Origin: Gallionella sp. | GTDB lineage: Bacteria; Pseudomonadota; Gammaproteobacteria; Burkholderiales; Gallionellaceae | Length of the DNA stretch: 38,157 bases | Direction of reading: 5' to 3' | NCBI GenBank assembly: GCA_030700315.1 | Contig: JAUYJO010000085.1 | Location: 1-38,157 of the forward strand | In this document: piece by piece, positions 30,475 through 38,157 of the stretch | Layout: each line of letters starts with the position of its first letter | Position numbering within the stretch: position 1 is the stretch's first letter | The notes under the pieces: generated by a model | What the model was told of the DNA's origin: nothing | The model's input: only the letters and a program-made list of their open reading frames with translations | The model's database searches: none | Program-made: the position numbers and the translations under genes

Positions 30475-30986
30475 CTATTCGTCCCAGCCGCCCCAGAATG
30501 TGCTTGGCGGAGAGCGATCAAGCCATTTGACCGGATAGTGTGCAAGGCCGGGGTATAACCTGCTCCAGACGGCGGCGACAACGGCAAGGGAAGTTACCCC
30601 GATAAGAACCGGCTGCCAGAGTGCCGACCAGCCGGCATGGGCGTAGATCATCAGGATGGGGTTTGCGCCGGCGGGCGGGTGAACCGTCTTGGTAATGAGC
30701 ATGAAGGACAAGGCCAGCACTTGGGCGAGCGCGTAAACACATAGCGCATCGCCGAAGGCGTGGTAGCAGGCGATGCCGATGAGCGCACCGCCAAGATAAC
30801 CGCCAAAGAGGGCGCGGGGTTGGGTTATGCGGCGCGTGTGAGTCCGAAGAGGAAAACGGTGGAACCGCCGAGCGATACCAGGAGGAATGGCAAAGCGGGC
30901 GACCCAACCAGAGACAGGGCGATAACGATGCCGATAGCTGCGCCAATCACGCACCAGAGCAATCGGGTAGCCGGGTAACGGTGCAT
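30475..30986 (-). pseudogene. HPP-family membrane protein, frameshifted
   Basis: An integral membrane protein of the HPP family, named for the conserved HPPAGANP motif kept here; some relatives take part in nitrite transport. From the ATG at 30986 the frame reads MHRYPATRLLWCVIGAAIG...GGSTVFLFGLTRAA and hits TAA. The rest (QPRALFGGYLGGALIGI to GGWDE) continues in another frame. A single missing base near 30829 explains the break. AGGA upstream of the ATG supports the start. Either the gene has decayed recently or there is a base error. It is 20 bases downstream of the DapB-like gene. Confidence 0.8.
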
Positions 30987-31006
30987 TTCCGAGTCCTGAT
31001 AAATTG

Positions 31007-31765
31007 TTATGGGATGCCCGCCAGTTCAGCGCGCATCACGCGCATCAGCAGGTCCTCGAAGGTGTAGAAGCCGTTATCGCAATTGGCAAGCTGTTCCAGC
31101 GCAAAGGCCGCGCCGGTTCCGAACGCCTCGCGCCGGATCGAATCATGAATCAGCCGCACGGTCTGGTGCGGAAAGCCGAAGATCACTTCATGATGGCCGA
31201 CGATCCCGCCGAAGCGCAATGACGTGATTTGCTCGGCATCCACTTCCAGCGTTTCTGCAATTTTGCGCGCCGTGCCTGAAATTTCCGGCTTGTCCCGGAA
31301 ATGCTGCTCGACGATTTCCACGTCGGCAAACGGCGCGGCCTTGCGCAATAATTTGGCCGCCACGATCAGAAAATTGATGCCGAGCGTGATGTTCGGCGAG
31401 CACATCACGCGCGTGTCCCGCCCCAGGCTGCGCGCATAGACCAGGTCATCTTCCGAATAGGCAGAGATCGCGCTGACCAGCATGATGCCGCGCTTGCGCA
31501 ACGCCTCGCCGTAAGCATGCAATGTTTCAGGAGTGGAAAAGTCGACTATTGTATCCACCGGATGCCGGTCGAACAGCTCATCGAACGATTGCTGTTCGAT
31601 GCTGATAATGGGAATGTCAGTATCCGGGTGCATTTGCGGTTCTGCGTTCGCCGAGCGCCGCGCGATCCAGCGCAGATCGAAGTGCGGATCGGTGCCGAGT
31701 ATGTTGGCCACGGCCTTGCCCGCCTTGCCATAGCCGACCAGGCCGACGCGAATTTTATGGGTCAT
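31007..31765 (-). CDS. DapB-like dihydrodipicolinate reductase family protein
   Basis: A 252-residue Rossmann-type reductase. The N terminus has VGLVGYGKAGKAV, and the middle has VDFSTPE and SPNITLGINF, as in DapB. The catalytic motif of true DapB (HHxxKxDAPSGTA) is altered to EQHFRDKPEISGTA: one His and the Lys are kept, the Asp-Ala-Pro part is not. GGIVGHHEVIFG is kept. It could be a lysine-pathway enzyme with changed motif or a relative with another substrate. AAAGGAGG lies before the start at 31765. A standard dapB elsewhere in the genome would favour a distinct role. Confidence 0.8.
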   Translation of the reverse strand: MTHKIRVGLVGYGKAGKAVANILGTDPHFDLRWIARRSANAEPQMHPDTDIPIISIEQQSFDELFDRHPVDTIVDFSTPETLHAYGEALRKRGIMLVSAISAYSEDDLVYARSLGRDTRVMCSPNITLGINFLIVAAKLLRKAAPFADVEIVEQHFRDKPEISGTARKIAETLEVDAEQITSLRFGGIVGHHEVIFGFPHQTVRLIHDSIRREAFGTGAAFALEQLANCDNGFYTFEDLLMRVMRAELAGIP

Positions 31766-31945
31766 GGTAAACCTCCTTTGATATTGGTTTTCAGGGGGAA
31801 GATAGCACTGAACTGCGGTGATGGAACGGACAGGAGTTTTTGCTGGCGGAAATTATACCACCCTCGGTTACGCGCTCCGGCACGGCGCGCCGGGTTGTAA
31901 AAATTGCCATGTATAATCGCGCTGTCAATACAAGAGAGGCTGGCT

Positions 31946-33190
31946 ATGTCCATTACGATTCTGGCGATTGGCCTGATGGTTTTTTTCGCGCATTTCCTGT
32001 CCGTGCAGTTTCGCAAGACCAACATCCCGGATGTGCTGGTATTGATGCTGCTGGGCATCCTGCTCGGCCCGCTGCTGGGCATCGTCACGCCGCAGGATTT
32101 CGGCAAGATCGGCTCGGTGATCGCGACCATCGCGCTGGTGGTGATCCTGTTCGAGAGCGGCACGTCGCTGAATCTGGGCGTGCTGGGCAAGTCGCTGGCG
32201 ACCACCGGCATGTTGAGCCTGGTGTGCTTTGCGCTGACTACCGTGATTGTGGCTTCGGCCGGCGTGGCCGCGTTGGATCTGGATTTGCTCCCGGCTGCCT
32301 TGCTCGGCGTCACGCTGGGCGGCACGTCATCCGCCGTGGTGATCCCGATGGTGGAGGCGCTGCGCCTGTCCGAAAAACCCGCCACCGTGCTGGTGCTGGA
32401 ATCGGCGTTGACCGACGTGCTGTGCATCGTCGGCGTGTTCGCGCTGTTGCAGGTTTACACGCAGGGCGGCGTCGAGCCGGGCAGGCTGGTCGGCGGCGTG
32501 CTGGCCGCGCTGATTTTTGCCGCAATTATCGGTGTGCTGGGCGGCATCGGCTGGTTGCTGGTGCTGGGCAAGGTGCGCGACTTCCCGAATACCATCTCGT
32601 CCACGCTAGCCTATGTGTTCATCGTCTATGGCGTGACCGAGCAGCTCGGCTTTTCCGGCGCGATCGCCGCGCTGGCGCTGGGCATCACCATGACCAATTT
32701 CGAGCAGTTTGGGCTGAACCGCATCCAGAGCCTGTCGAGCAAGAGCATTGAGCCGTTGAATGAAATGGATCGGGTGTTTTACCGCGAATCGGTGTTCCTG
32801 CTGAAAACCTACTTCTTCGTCTATCTGGGCATATCTATCCATTTCGGCGCGGCGCAACTGGCGTTCGTCGCAGTTGCGATGACAGTACTGGTATTCGTCA
32901 TGCGCACTGGCCTGACCCGCGTGGTTTACCGCAACCCTGCCTATACTCTGCGCGATTCCGCGATCACCTCGATGATGGCGCCGAAAGGGCTTGCTGCGGC
33001 GGTATTGGCTGGCCTGCCGCTGCAATACGGCGTGGTGGGCGGCGAGATCATCCGCGACACTACCTACATGGTGGTGCTGGTCAGCATCTCGCTGTGCGCG
33101 TTGCTGGTGGCGGCGTATCCGTTGCCTGGCGTACGGAAGTTCTACGCGCGCGCGCTGGGTAAACCGCTTGCAGAGACGGCCGATCATTGA
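31946..33190 (+). CDS. Cation/proton antiporter (CPA family)
   Basis: A 414-residue inner-membrane antiporter with about 12 hydrophobic segments and the Na_H_Exchanger pattern: FRKTNIPDVLVLMLLGILLGPLLG, FESGTSLNL, GTSSAVVIPM, VLESALTDVLCIVG (transport-site region with TD where many relatives have ND or DD), and SMMAPKGLAAAVLAG. It exchanges K+ or Na+ for protons; the ion cannot be decided by reading. There is no C-terminal regulatory domain. AAGAGAGG precedes the ATG at 31946, and TATAAT lies at 31912-31917. It is followed after 13 bases by an MscS channel gene, suggesting a shared part in ion and osmotic balance. Confidence 0.88.
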   Translation: MSITILAIGLMVFFAHFLSVQFRKTNIPDVLVLMLLGILLGPLLGIVTPQDFGKIGSVIATIALVVILFESGTSLNLGVLGKSLATTGMLSLVCFALTTVIVASAGVAALDLDLLPAALLGVTLGGTSSAVVIPMVEALRLSEKPATVLVLESALTDVLCIVGVFALLQVYTQGGVEPGRLVGGVLAALIFAAIIGVLGGIGWLLVLGKVRDFPNTISSTLAYVFIVYGVTEQLGFSGAIAALALGITMTNFEQFGLNRIQSLSSKSIEPLNEMDRVFYRESVFLLKTYFFVYLGISIHFGAAQLAFVAVAMTVLVFVMRTGLTRVVYRNPAYTLRDSAITSMMAPKGLAAAVLAGLPLQYGVVGGEIIRDTTYMVVLVSISLCALLVAAYPLPGVRKFYARALGKPLAETADH

Positions 33191-33203
33191 TACTTTACCG
33201 GAC

Positions 33204-34169
33204 ATGGAAAGCTTGATCGGCAATTTGACCGCGCATCCGCTCTTTGTAAAGGGTGTGACAGCCGTTCTGGTCATGATGCTCATCCTGTCGCTGGTGCGCT
33301 TCGCCCAAGCCATCGTCTCGGCCAATATCGAAGACAAGGATTTGCGCTACAGGACGCGCAAATCCTTCAGCCTGGCGGGTTACGTGCTGACGCTGGCTGC
33401 CGCCATCGTCATTTTCAGCGACCAGATGACCAACCTGGCCGTCATCATCGGCGCGCTCAGCGTCGGTATCGGTTTCGCCTTGCGCGAGGTGATACAGGGC
33501 CTGATAGGCTGGGCGGTCGTGTCTTTCGGCAAACTGTACAAAACCGGCGACCGCATCCAGGTCGGCGGCGTCATGGGCGACGTGATAGACATCGGGCCGT
33601 TGACCACGACGGTCATGGAGTGCTGCGCGTGGGTCAAATCGGATCTGTACAACGGTCGCGTCGTGATCCTGTCGAACAGCCTGATCCTGCGCGAGCATGT
33701 ATTCAATTACAACGCTGACTTCCCGTTCCTGTGGGACGAGATCGTGATTCCCGTCCGGACGGGCTCGGACCATCGCCTGGCGCGCGACATCATCGAGACG
33801 ACCGGCAAAACCGTTCTGGCGGAGATAATCGAAGCGGAAAAGGATTCCTGGTCGAGTTTCGTCCGCCACAATCGCGCCGATGACGAAACGCTCGAACCGG
33901 TCGTCACGATGAGTTTCGATTCCAACTGGATCGAATTTACCCTGCGTTACATCGTCTATCCACAGATCAGGAGAAGCACCAAAGACAGGCTGTTTTCCGG
34001 CATCATCGCCGGGTTTGAAGAAACGCGCGGCAAGGTGCAGGTTGCCTCGGCGAACATGCAACTGACGGAAATCCCGGCGCTATCCCTTCATCTCCGGGAG
34101 GATGGGCAGCCACCCGGTTTTTCCATGGCGCAGGACGCCGTTACCCGCCACCCCGGAAAAACTAGTTAG
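33204..34169 (+). CDS. MscS-family mechanosensitive channel
   Basis: A 321-residue channel. Three membrane segments lie at about 15-35, 55-70 and 75-110. The third carries the pore-lining pattern LAVIIGALSVGIGFALREVIQGLIGWAVV, followed by the beta-domain signature YKTGDRIQVGGVMGDVIDIGPLTTTVM and RVVILSNSLI. It opens on membrane stretch and releases solutes during osmotic downshock. It is close behind the antiporter gene with no obvious ribosome site, so it is likely co-transcribed. The facing glycosyltransferase genes suggest that its cargo includes a sugar-glycerate osmolyte. Confidence 0.9.
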   Translation: MESLIGNLTAHPLFVKGVTAVLVMMLILSLVRFAQAIVSANIEDKDLRYRTRKSFSLAGYVLTLAAAIVIFSDQMTNLAVIIGALSVGIGFALREVIQGLIGWAVVSFGKLYKTGDRIQVGGVMGDVIDIGPLTTTVMECCAWVKSDLYNGRVVILSNSLILREHVFNYNADFPFLWDEIVIPVRTGSDHRLARDIIETTGKTVLAEIIEAEKDSWSSFVRHNRADDETLEPVVTMSFDSNWIEFTLRYIVYPQIRRSTKDRLFSGIIAGFEETRGKVQVASANMQLTEIPALSLHLREDGQPPGFSMAQDAVTRHPGKTS

Positions 34170-34225
34170 AGCCGGGCGGAAGCTTCGCAGGGGCGTTCCG
34201 CAGTCTGCGCGTTACGCGAACCCCA

Positions 34226-35434
34226 TCACTTGTTGTCCTCGTCCACGGCCAGCATGAGCATCTCGTAAACGTCCGGAATGGCGGCGCTCACCCGGTTCCA
34301 GTTTGGAATCAGCGGGGTACCCAAGGGGTTTTCCACGAACGCTTGGGATGCCATCGCGATGGCGCGGGTGAACGCCTCCACAGCCTTGGCCTCCTCGTGC
34401 CGGTCGAAGGCCAATCCGTTAATCATCGCATCAGCCTCGTATTTCATCAGCGTGTCTTCGGCATGTCGGAGATAGGATACGTTCAGTGATCGGAACAACC
34501 CTTCCGAGAACACCACGCCATCGGATGCCAGCGTCCTGAAAAGGGATTTGCAGATGTCGACGGCCATTTTCATTAAGCCTTTTTCCGCATCCCCGGCGGA
34601 AAGTATCTGGTGCTTGTGTTCGTAGGTTGCGGCGATATCCACCTGGCATACCCGGCGCGGCGAATAGTTGCGGTATACCTCGGCCAACGATCCGACCTCC
34701 AGCCCCCAGTCCGACGGTATCCGATTGATCCGCGCCAAATCCGTGCTCATGCTAAATTCTCCGGCGAGCACATAGCGGAAGCTGTCGAGGAATTCGAGAA
34801 ATCCGTGCCGCCCGACCAGTTGTTGCAGGGAACGGATCAGCGGCGTCACCAGCAAACGGGTCACGCGCCCGTTCATCTTGTTGGTCACCCTGCTGTAATA
34901 ACCTTTGCAGAACGTATAGTTCAGGTTCGGGTTGGCGATGGGGTAGCAGAGCCTGGCAAGCAGCTCGCGGCTGTAGGTGACGATGTCGCAATCGTGCAGG
35001 GCGATCACGTCGGATTTGCCTCTGGCCAGCACATAGCCGTAGGACAGCCAGGCAGACCTCCCCTTCCCTTGCGGCCCCGCATCCAGCCCGTTGCGCTTGA
35101 GCATTTCATACACCGCGCTGATGCGTTTGCCCTTGTTGTGGATGATTTTGACCTCAGCAGAAATCGGCGCCATGAATTCCCGCACCCGTCTGAAATCTGC
35201 TTCCGAGGCCTGGTCGAGCGCCAGGACGATTTCGTTCAGGTATTTTACCTTGCTCAATTCCTGGACGATGCCCGGCATGGCCGGCCCTTCGAATTCGGAA
35301 TACAGCGAAGGCAACACCAGCGCAATCGGCCGGGTTTTCGAAAAACCGAGCAGCTCGGCCTCCATCCGCTCCAGCGAAGGCTTGCCCAATTGATGGAGCG
35401 TCGTGATGATGCCGGTCTGGTAAAAGTCGCTCAT
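34226..35434 (-). CDS. GT81-type glycosyltransferase, GpgS-like
   Basis: A 402-residue GT-A fold transferase. A GKG motif near 121-124 precedes the metal-binding D148-C-D150 (ALHDCDIV). CKGYYSRV...GRVTRLLVTPLI, VLAGEFSMS, WGLEVGSLAEVY and ATYEHKHQ parallel glucosyl-3-phosphoglycerate synthase (GpgS), which joins NDP-glucose and 3-phosphoglycerate. The product, once dephosphorylated, is glucosylglycerate, a compatible solute. A phosphatase is not visible here. GGAGG lies 7 bases before the start. It is 12 bases downstream of the TM-helix channel gene on the same strand. Donor sugar is inferred, not shown. Confidence 0.75.
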   Translation of the reverse strand: MSDFYQTGIITTLHQLGKPSLERMEAELLGFSKTRPIALVLPSLYSEFEGPAMPGIVQELSKVKYLNEIVLALDQASEADFRRVREFMAPISAEVKIIHNKGKRISAVYEMLKRNGLDAGPQGKGRSAWLSYGYVLARGKSDVIALHDCDIVTYSRELLARLCYPIANPNLNYTFCKGYYSRVTNKMNGRVTRLLVTPLIRSLQQLVGRHGFLEFLDSFRYVLAGEFSMSTDLARINRIPSDWGLEVGSLAEVYRNYSPRRVCQVDIAATYEHKHQILSAGDAEKGLMKMAVDICKSLFRTLASDGVVFSEGLFRSLNVSYLRHAEDTLMKYEADAMINGLAFDRHEEAKAVEAFTRAIAMASQAFVENPLGTPLIPNWNRVSAAIPDVYEMLMLAVDEDNK

Positions 35435-35446
35435 GCCTGCCTCCGC

Positions 35447-36151
35447 TCAAATATGCTCGATGTCGTCCGGCGCTTTTTCCGGGAGTTCTTCGGTCAGCTC
35501 CCGTTCGATGATCCGCTTTGCCGCGCTGATGCCGCCTACGCCGAAAGCGATCGCGAGCGCGATCACGATCCCGCCGAACACGATGGAGAATGCGGCCAGC
35601 ACGATGTTGGTCGCGATCTGCAACTGCTCCATGACCATCGCCAGGATCATCACCATCAACAAGACGCGCACCGCTTCGGCGAGCAGCTTGGCATAGTGAT
35701 AACCGCCGTTCGCTGCGGCGATCAGCACGCCCCGGCTGATGAATCCGGCAACCACGTAGCCGACTACCAGGATCACCGCCGCAGAAAACACGCGCGGCAG
35801 GTAGCTGAAAAATTGCTCGACCAGATTGTCGATGGCAGCAACCTTGAGCGCACTCAGGCCGACCATGAGGGTGACGATAATCAGCATCCAGAAAACAATC
35901 GCGCCGATGACAATAGAGGGTTTCACCCACAGGTCGCCTTTGCGCATCAGTGTGGTGAACCCCATCCGGTCGGACCAATTGTCGAATTTTACCGCCACCA
36001 GGAATTTCACCAGAACAGCACGCAACACCTTGGCCAGAAGAATGCCGAGCGCAAGAATCACCAGCATGGCCAGCAGATTGGGCACAAATTCCTTAAACTT
36101 GAGCAGCACGTCCTGCAGCGGTTCGAGTATCAGATTCAAAAAGTCCATCAT
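35447..36151 (-). CDS. TM-helix-repeat (CmpX-like) channel protein
   Basis: A 234-residue membrane protein with five hydrophobic segments and the TM_helix repeat pattern (PNLLAMLVILALGILLAKVLR and a second copy, YLPRVFSAAVILVVGYVVAG), related to MscS-like proteins such as CmpX. The end AFGVGGISAAKRIIEREL resembles the pore helix start of MscS without its beta domain. AAGGAGGCGACC precedes the first of two ATG codons at 36151. Being in one run with a GpgS-like gene suggests a role in osmolyte efflux or osmosensing. Confidence 0.82.
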   Translation of the reverse strand: MMDFLNLILEPLQDVLLKFKEFVPNLLAMLVILALGILLAKVLRAVLVKFLVAVKFDNWSDRMGFTTLMRKGDLWVKPSIVIGAIVFWMLIIVTLMVGLSALKVAAIDNLVEQFFSYLPRVFSAAVILVVGYVVAGFISRGVLIAAANGGYHYAKLLAEAVRVLLMVMILAMVMEQLQIATNIVLAAFSIVFGGIVIALAIAFGVGGISAAKRIIERELTEELPEKAPDDIEHI

Positions 36152-36170
36152 GGTCGCCTCCTTAATTAAC

Positions 36171-36287
36171 GTGAAACTCGCATAGCGAGACTTTATCCCT
36201 CTCTCCCGCCTGCGGGAGAGAGCAGGAGAGATGGGGCGGGCATCGCTGTTTTCATTGCCAGGGGCGGCATCCCTGTCATGCCCGTCA
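36171..36287. mobile_element. Third copy of the MITE-like element
   Basis: It starts GTGAAACTCGCATAGCGAGA, has the CTCTCCCGCCTGCGGGAGAG hairpin and GGGCGGGCATCG, a worn right end TTTTCATTG, and then CAGGGGCGGCAT...CATGCCCG, matching the sequence past the right end of the lptB-rpoN copy. It separates the TM-helix gene from the upstream glycosyltransferase gene. Confidence 0.78.
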
Positions 36288-36289
36288 GG

Positions 36290-37549
36290 TTATTTCCAAC
36301 AGGTCAACAGGTAATCCTTGCCGTTTTCAAACTCCATGCAAAGCTTTTCGATTTCAGCCTCCGCCTCATGCTGCGTCATGGGATCGACTTCCAGCACGAA
36401 CGAAGCGGTTTTGCCGATATACAGCGGCAGCAGCGACTTGATCAAGTGTTCCCTCGGCAGTTTCTTCAGGTGAAACGCGATGGCGTAGTCGTAGACGATG
36501 CGCGTCCACAAGCCGAGCGGAAAATGGAACTCGTGGTCGTCCAGCGCGCCCAGCCGCTCCACTTCTCTCAGGTCGCCCGCGCCGAGAATGTCGAGCCAGA
36601 TTTCGCGCAAGTTCAGCAAACCTTCGCGGAACAGCTTCAGCATCCTTGCGGTGTTCACGTTCACATGCTCCAGCCCGACGGCGTATTCGAAACCGAAAGT
36701 CGGTACCGGTTCCGAACCGCGCACCTGCCTCCACACAGCGGCATGGTTTTCCATCAGCTCGAACGTGGCGCTCACCACCTGGTAGAGCATACTGCCCAAA
36801 TCGGCTCCCGGATCCTTGGCATCGTGGATCTTGGCGCCGAGAAAGGATTGTGCCATCTTGAAGCCATTCGCGATGGCCGTCGTGGTCATCCAGATATCGA
36901 TGCCAAAACGGGCCACATCCGATTCCCACACATCCTGGCACAGGTAGAACTGCGCCAGTTTGCCGGAGAAGCCGAAATCCCCGCCGATCGGCTGGCGCAC
37001 CCGCCTGCCGTACAGCGCGCGGGTGAGCGGATAGACGATGCTGTTGGTGATGGTGCCGTCGAACTTGTGGCGATGATAGAGCGGGGCGACATAGTCGAAT
37101 CCGCCGCCCAGCACTGGCTTGACCAGCAGCTCGATCCATTCCGGCGTGATGCTCCTGAGGTCGGAATCGACCACCACGCAGGCCTTTGCCTCCAGCGTCT
37201 GCGCGATCTCGAAAATGGCGCGGAAGGCGCTGCCCTTGCCGGGGATGCCGGAATAAGGAAAGGCGATCTTGGAAATGGGCTCGATGCGGTGATGCAGCAG
37301 GATGGCGCCGAAATCCTCGACGGAAGTTTTCTGCACGACTTCCGTGGTGCCGTCGGCGGAGCCGCCATCGGAATTCACGATCACCGCGCGTTGTTCGGGG
37401 AAATATTTGGCCAGCCCGGCCTGCACCGCTCGCACCACATGGCCGATGGTGCGCGCGTTGTTGTAGCTGGGGATGCCGACCACGATGTCGGCGCTCCCCA
37501 CTTTTTCGATCTGGCCGTGTATTTCAGACCTGAATGTAACGCTGTCCAT
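36290..37549 (-). CDS. Second GT-A glycosyltransferase, glucosylglycerate-type candidate
   Basis: A 419-residue GT-A transferase. VVGIPSYNNARTIGHVV is the nucleotide-sugar domain start; D128-S-D130 (VVVDSDLRS) is the DxD metal site; IPGKGSAFRAIF precedes it. RQPIGGDFGFSGKLAQFY, ARFGIDIWMTTTAIANGF and KDPGADLGSMLYQV resemble the acceptor side of GT81 and glycerate glycosyltransferases. The pairing with a GpgS-like gene and a glycerate kinase suggests sugar transfer to glycerate or to glycerate glycosides, possibly a one-step synthase or one adding a second sugar. No signal or membrane segment is seen. Confidence 0.7.
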   Translation of the reverse strand: MDSVTFRSEIHGQIEKVGSADIVVGIPSYNNARTIGHVVRAVQAGLAKYFPEQRAVIVNSDGGSADGTTEVVQKTSVEDFGAILLHHRIEPISKIAFPYSGIPGKGSAFRAIFEIAQTLEAKACVVVDSDLRSITPEWIELLVKPVLGGGFDYVAPLYHRHKFDGTITNSIVYPLTRALYGRRVRQPIGGDFGFSGKLAQFYLCQDVWESDVARFGIDIWMTTTAIANGFKMAQSFLGAKIHDAKDPGADLGSMLYQVVSATFELMENHAAVWRQVRGSEPVPTFGFEYAVGLEHVNVNTARMLKLFREGLLNLREIWLDILGAGDLREVERLGALDDHEFHFPLGLWTRIVYDYAIAFHLKKLPREHLIKSLLPLYIGKTASFVLEVDPMTQHEAEAEIEKLCMEFENGKDYLLTCWK

Positions 37550-37630
37550 AGTCCGGTTGCCCCGTTAAACGTGAGAGAGGGGAAAGGCTTATTGAGGATT
37601 ACATAATTGAAGACATGATCTCCGCATCTC

Positions 37631-37674
37631 GTAGGTCGGGCTGCGCCCGACGCGGCGGGCAAAGCCCGCCCTAC
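37631..37674. repeat. Paired palindromic repeat
   Basis: GTAGGTCGGGCTGCGCCCGAC is followed by GGCGGGCAAAGCCCGCCCTAC, two hairpins inside one GTAGG...CCTAC frame, between the glycerate kinase and glycosyltransferase genes. Confidence 0.85.
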
Positions 37675-37749
37675 AGTAAATCACATATATCGCCATGAAT
37701 TATGTAAAGCTCAATAGCTTGCCATATCCGTCAGACTATGTTCACCTTA

Positions 37750-38157
37750 TCACGATAGCGGCTGCACCGCACCCCGTTTTTCCAGCAGCAGCACCTGCAT
37801 GTCCATCACGTTAGTGCCGGTCGGCCCGGTAATGAAATGGCTTTGCGTGCCGGATAATTCCTCCCCCGGATAATTTCCCCCGGATAATTCATCGAGGCGC
37901 TGGAAGAACGAATAGGAGTCGTTGTTCTCAAGAAAAAGCGCAGGATCGATACCCAGCCCGCGCGCACGTGCGGCGGTTCGCCCATCCACCAGCGCACCGG
38001 CGGCATCGGTCGGCCCATCGTTGCCGTCTGTGCCGGCTGACAGCAGCGATACCCCGGCCAGCCCTTCAACTTCCAGCGCGAAGGCCAGCGCGAGTTCCTG
38101 ATTTCTGCCGCCCTTGCCCGTTCCGCCGACAACAACGGTGGTCTCGCCACCGCTGAG
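37750..38157 (-). CDS. Glycerate 2-kinase (MOFRL family), C-terminal part
   Basis: The last 135 residues of a glycerate kinase; the 5' part lies outside the window. SGGETTVVV, GKGGRNQELALAFAL, AGTDGNDGPTDAAGALVDG, NNDSYSFF and TGPTGTNVMD are the signature of the GckA/TtuD group, which makes 2-phosphoglycerate from glycerate. Near the end the residues DELSGGNYPGEELSG replace a shorter turn; they come from three near copies of GGATAATT (37852, 37868, 37882), a 30-base in-frame expansion. The kinase may salvage glycerate from a glycerate osmolyte or from photorespiratory glycolate. Confidence 0.9.
   Translation of the reverse strand, partial: LSGGETTVVVGGTGKGGRNQELALAFALEVEGLAGVSLLSAGTDGNDGPTDAAGALVDGRTAARARGLGIDPALFLENNDSYSFFQRLDELSGGNYPGEELSGTQSHFITGPTGTNVMDMQVLLLEKRGAVQPLS
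37851..37890. repeat. Short tandem repeat in glycerate kinase
   Basis: Three copies of CGGATAATT lie 16 and 14 bases apart, separated by C-rich spacers. The sum of 30 bases keeps the reading frame, adding about ten residues. Confidence 0.8.

Noticed and set aside
34171..34201. GCGGAA/TTCCGC hairpin between the converging MscS and glycosyltransferase genes
   Set aside because: The stem is six pairs with a 14-base loop and no T run, so it is too weak to call a terminator.
34610..36169. A 519-codon plus-strand open frame opposite the GpgS-like and TM-helix genes
   Set aside because: It is antisense to two genes with clear family motifs and ribosome sites. Its composition is His/Gln/Arg-rich without recognisable domains, as expected of a shadow frame in GC-rich DNA.
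36278..37606. A 442-codon plus-strand open frame opposite the second glycosyltransferase
   Set aside because: The minus strand encodes a GT-A transferase with DxD and conserved blocks. The plus frame has no domain and covers a repeat.

Overview
The window reads as chromosomal DNA of an autotrophic betaproteobacterium, most likely of the Nitrosomonadales/Gallionellaceae type. The reasons are the GC-rich codon use, the kdsD-kdsC-lptCAB-rpoN-hpf-ptsN-hprK-rapZ order (hprK beside ptsN and rapZ is a betaproteobacterial arrangement), and a Calvin-cycle gene set (tkt, gap, pgk, pyk, class II fba, and further on fbp with a CbbO-like gene). The lineage is inferred from gene content, not from an rRNA.

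Layout. (1) 1-7580: signalling. A membrane PAS-GAF histidine kinase is followed by a 1400-residue hybrid kinase ending in an Hpt domain, then an mqsR-mqsA toxin-antitoxin pair with a textbook AACCT-N3-AGGTT operator. Two broken copies of the Hpt tail lie at 2311-2509 and 7490-7579, so mqsRA sits between direct repeats. (2) 7662-14811: carbon metabolism, tkt-gap-pgk-pyk-fba, all on the plus strand. (3) 15189-24163: the envelope/sigma-54/nitrogen-PTS block, kdsD, kdsC, lptC, lptA, lptB, rpoN, hpf, ptsN, hprK, rapZ, then a NusG-II-domain protein and a Gx-type membrane protein. Several of these genes overlap by a few bases. (4) 24219-30252: a CbbO-like VWA protein, fbp, purE, psiE, purC and a beta-carbonic anhydrase. 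(5) 30475-31765, minus strand: a DapB-like reductase and a frameshifted HPP-family membrane protein. (6) 31946-38157: a cation/proton antiporter and an MscS channel on plus, facing a minus-strand set of a GpgS-like glycosyltransferase, a TM-helix-repeat channel protein, a second glycosyltransferase and the end of a glycerate 2-kinase. Together these suggest an osmotic-stress module that makes a glycerate-based compatible solute and includes mechanosensitive release channels.

The most unusual property is the density of short palindromic and MITE-like repeats. At least fifteen lie in the window. Most share an outer GTAG(G)...(C)CTAC frame with different but self-complementary inner stems, and two contain the same internal hairpin module with a stem that has changed on both sides. 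Copies sit not only between genes but in frame inside rapZ (about 50-60 extra residues) and twice inside the hybrid kinase, where they serve as interdomain linkers. One 150-bp element (14874-15023) has 22-bp terminal inverted repeats and a perfect 10-bp target duplication, and it interrupts another repeat whose uninterrupted copy is also in the window (16216-16293). No tRNA, rRNA, CRISPR array or full transposase gene was found.
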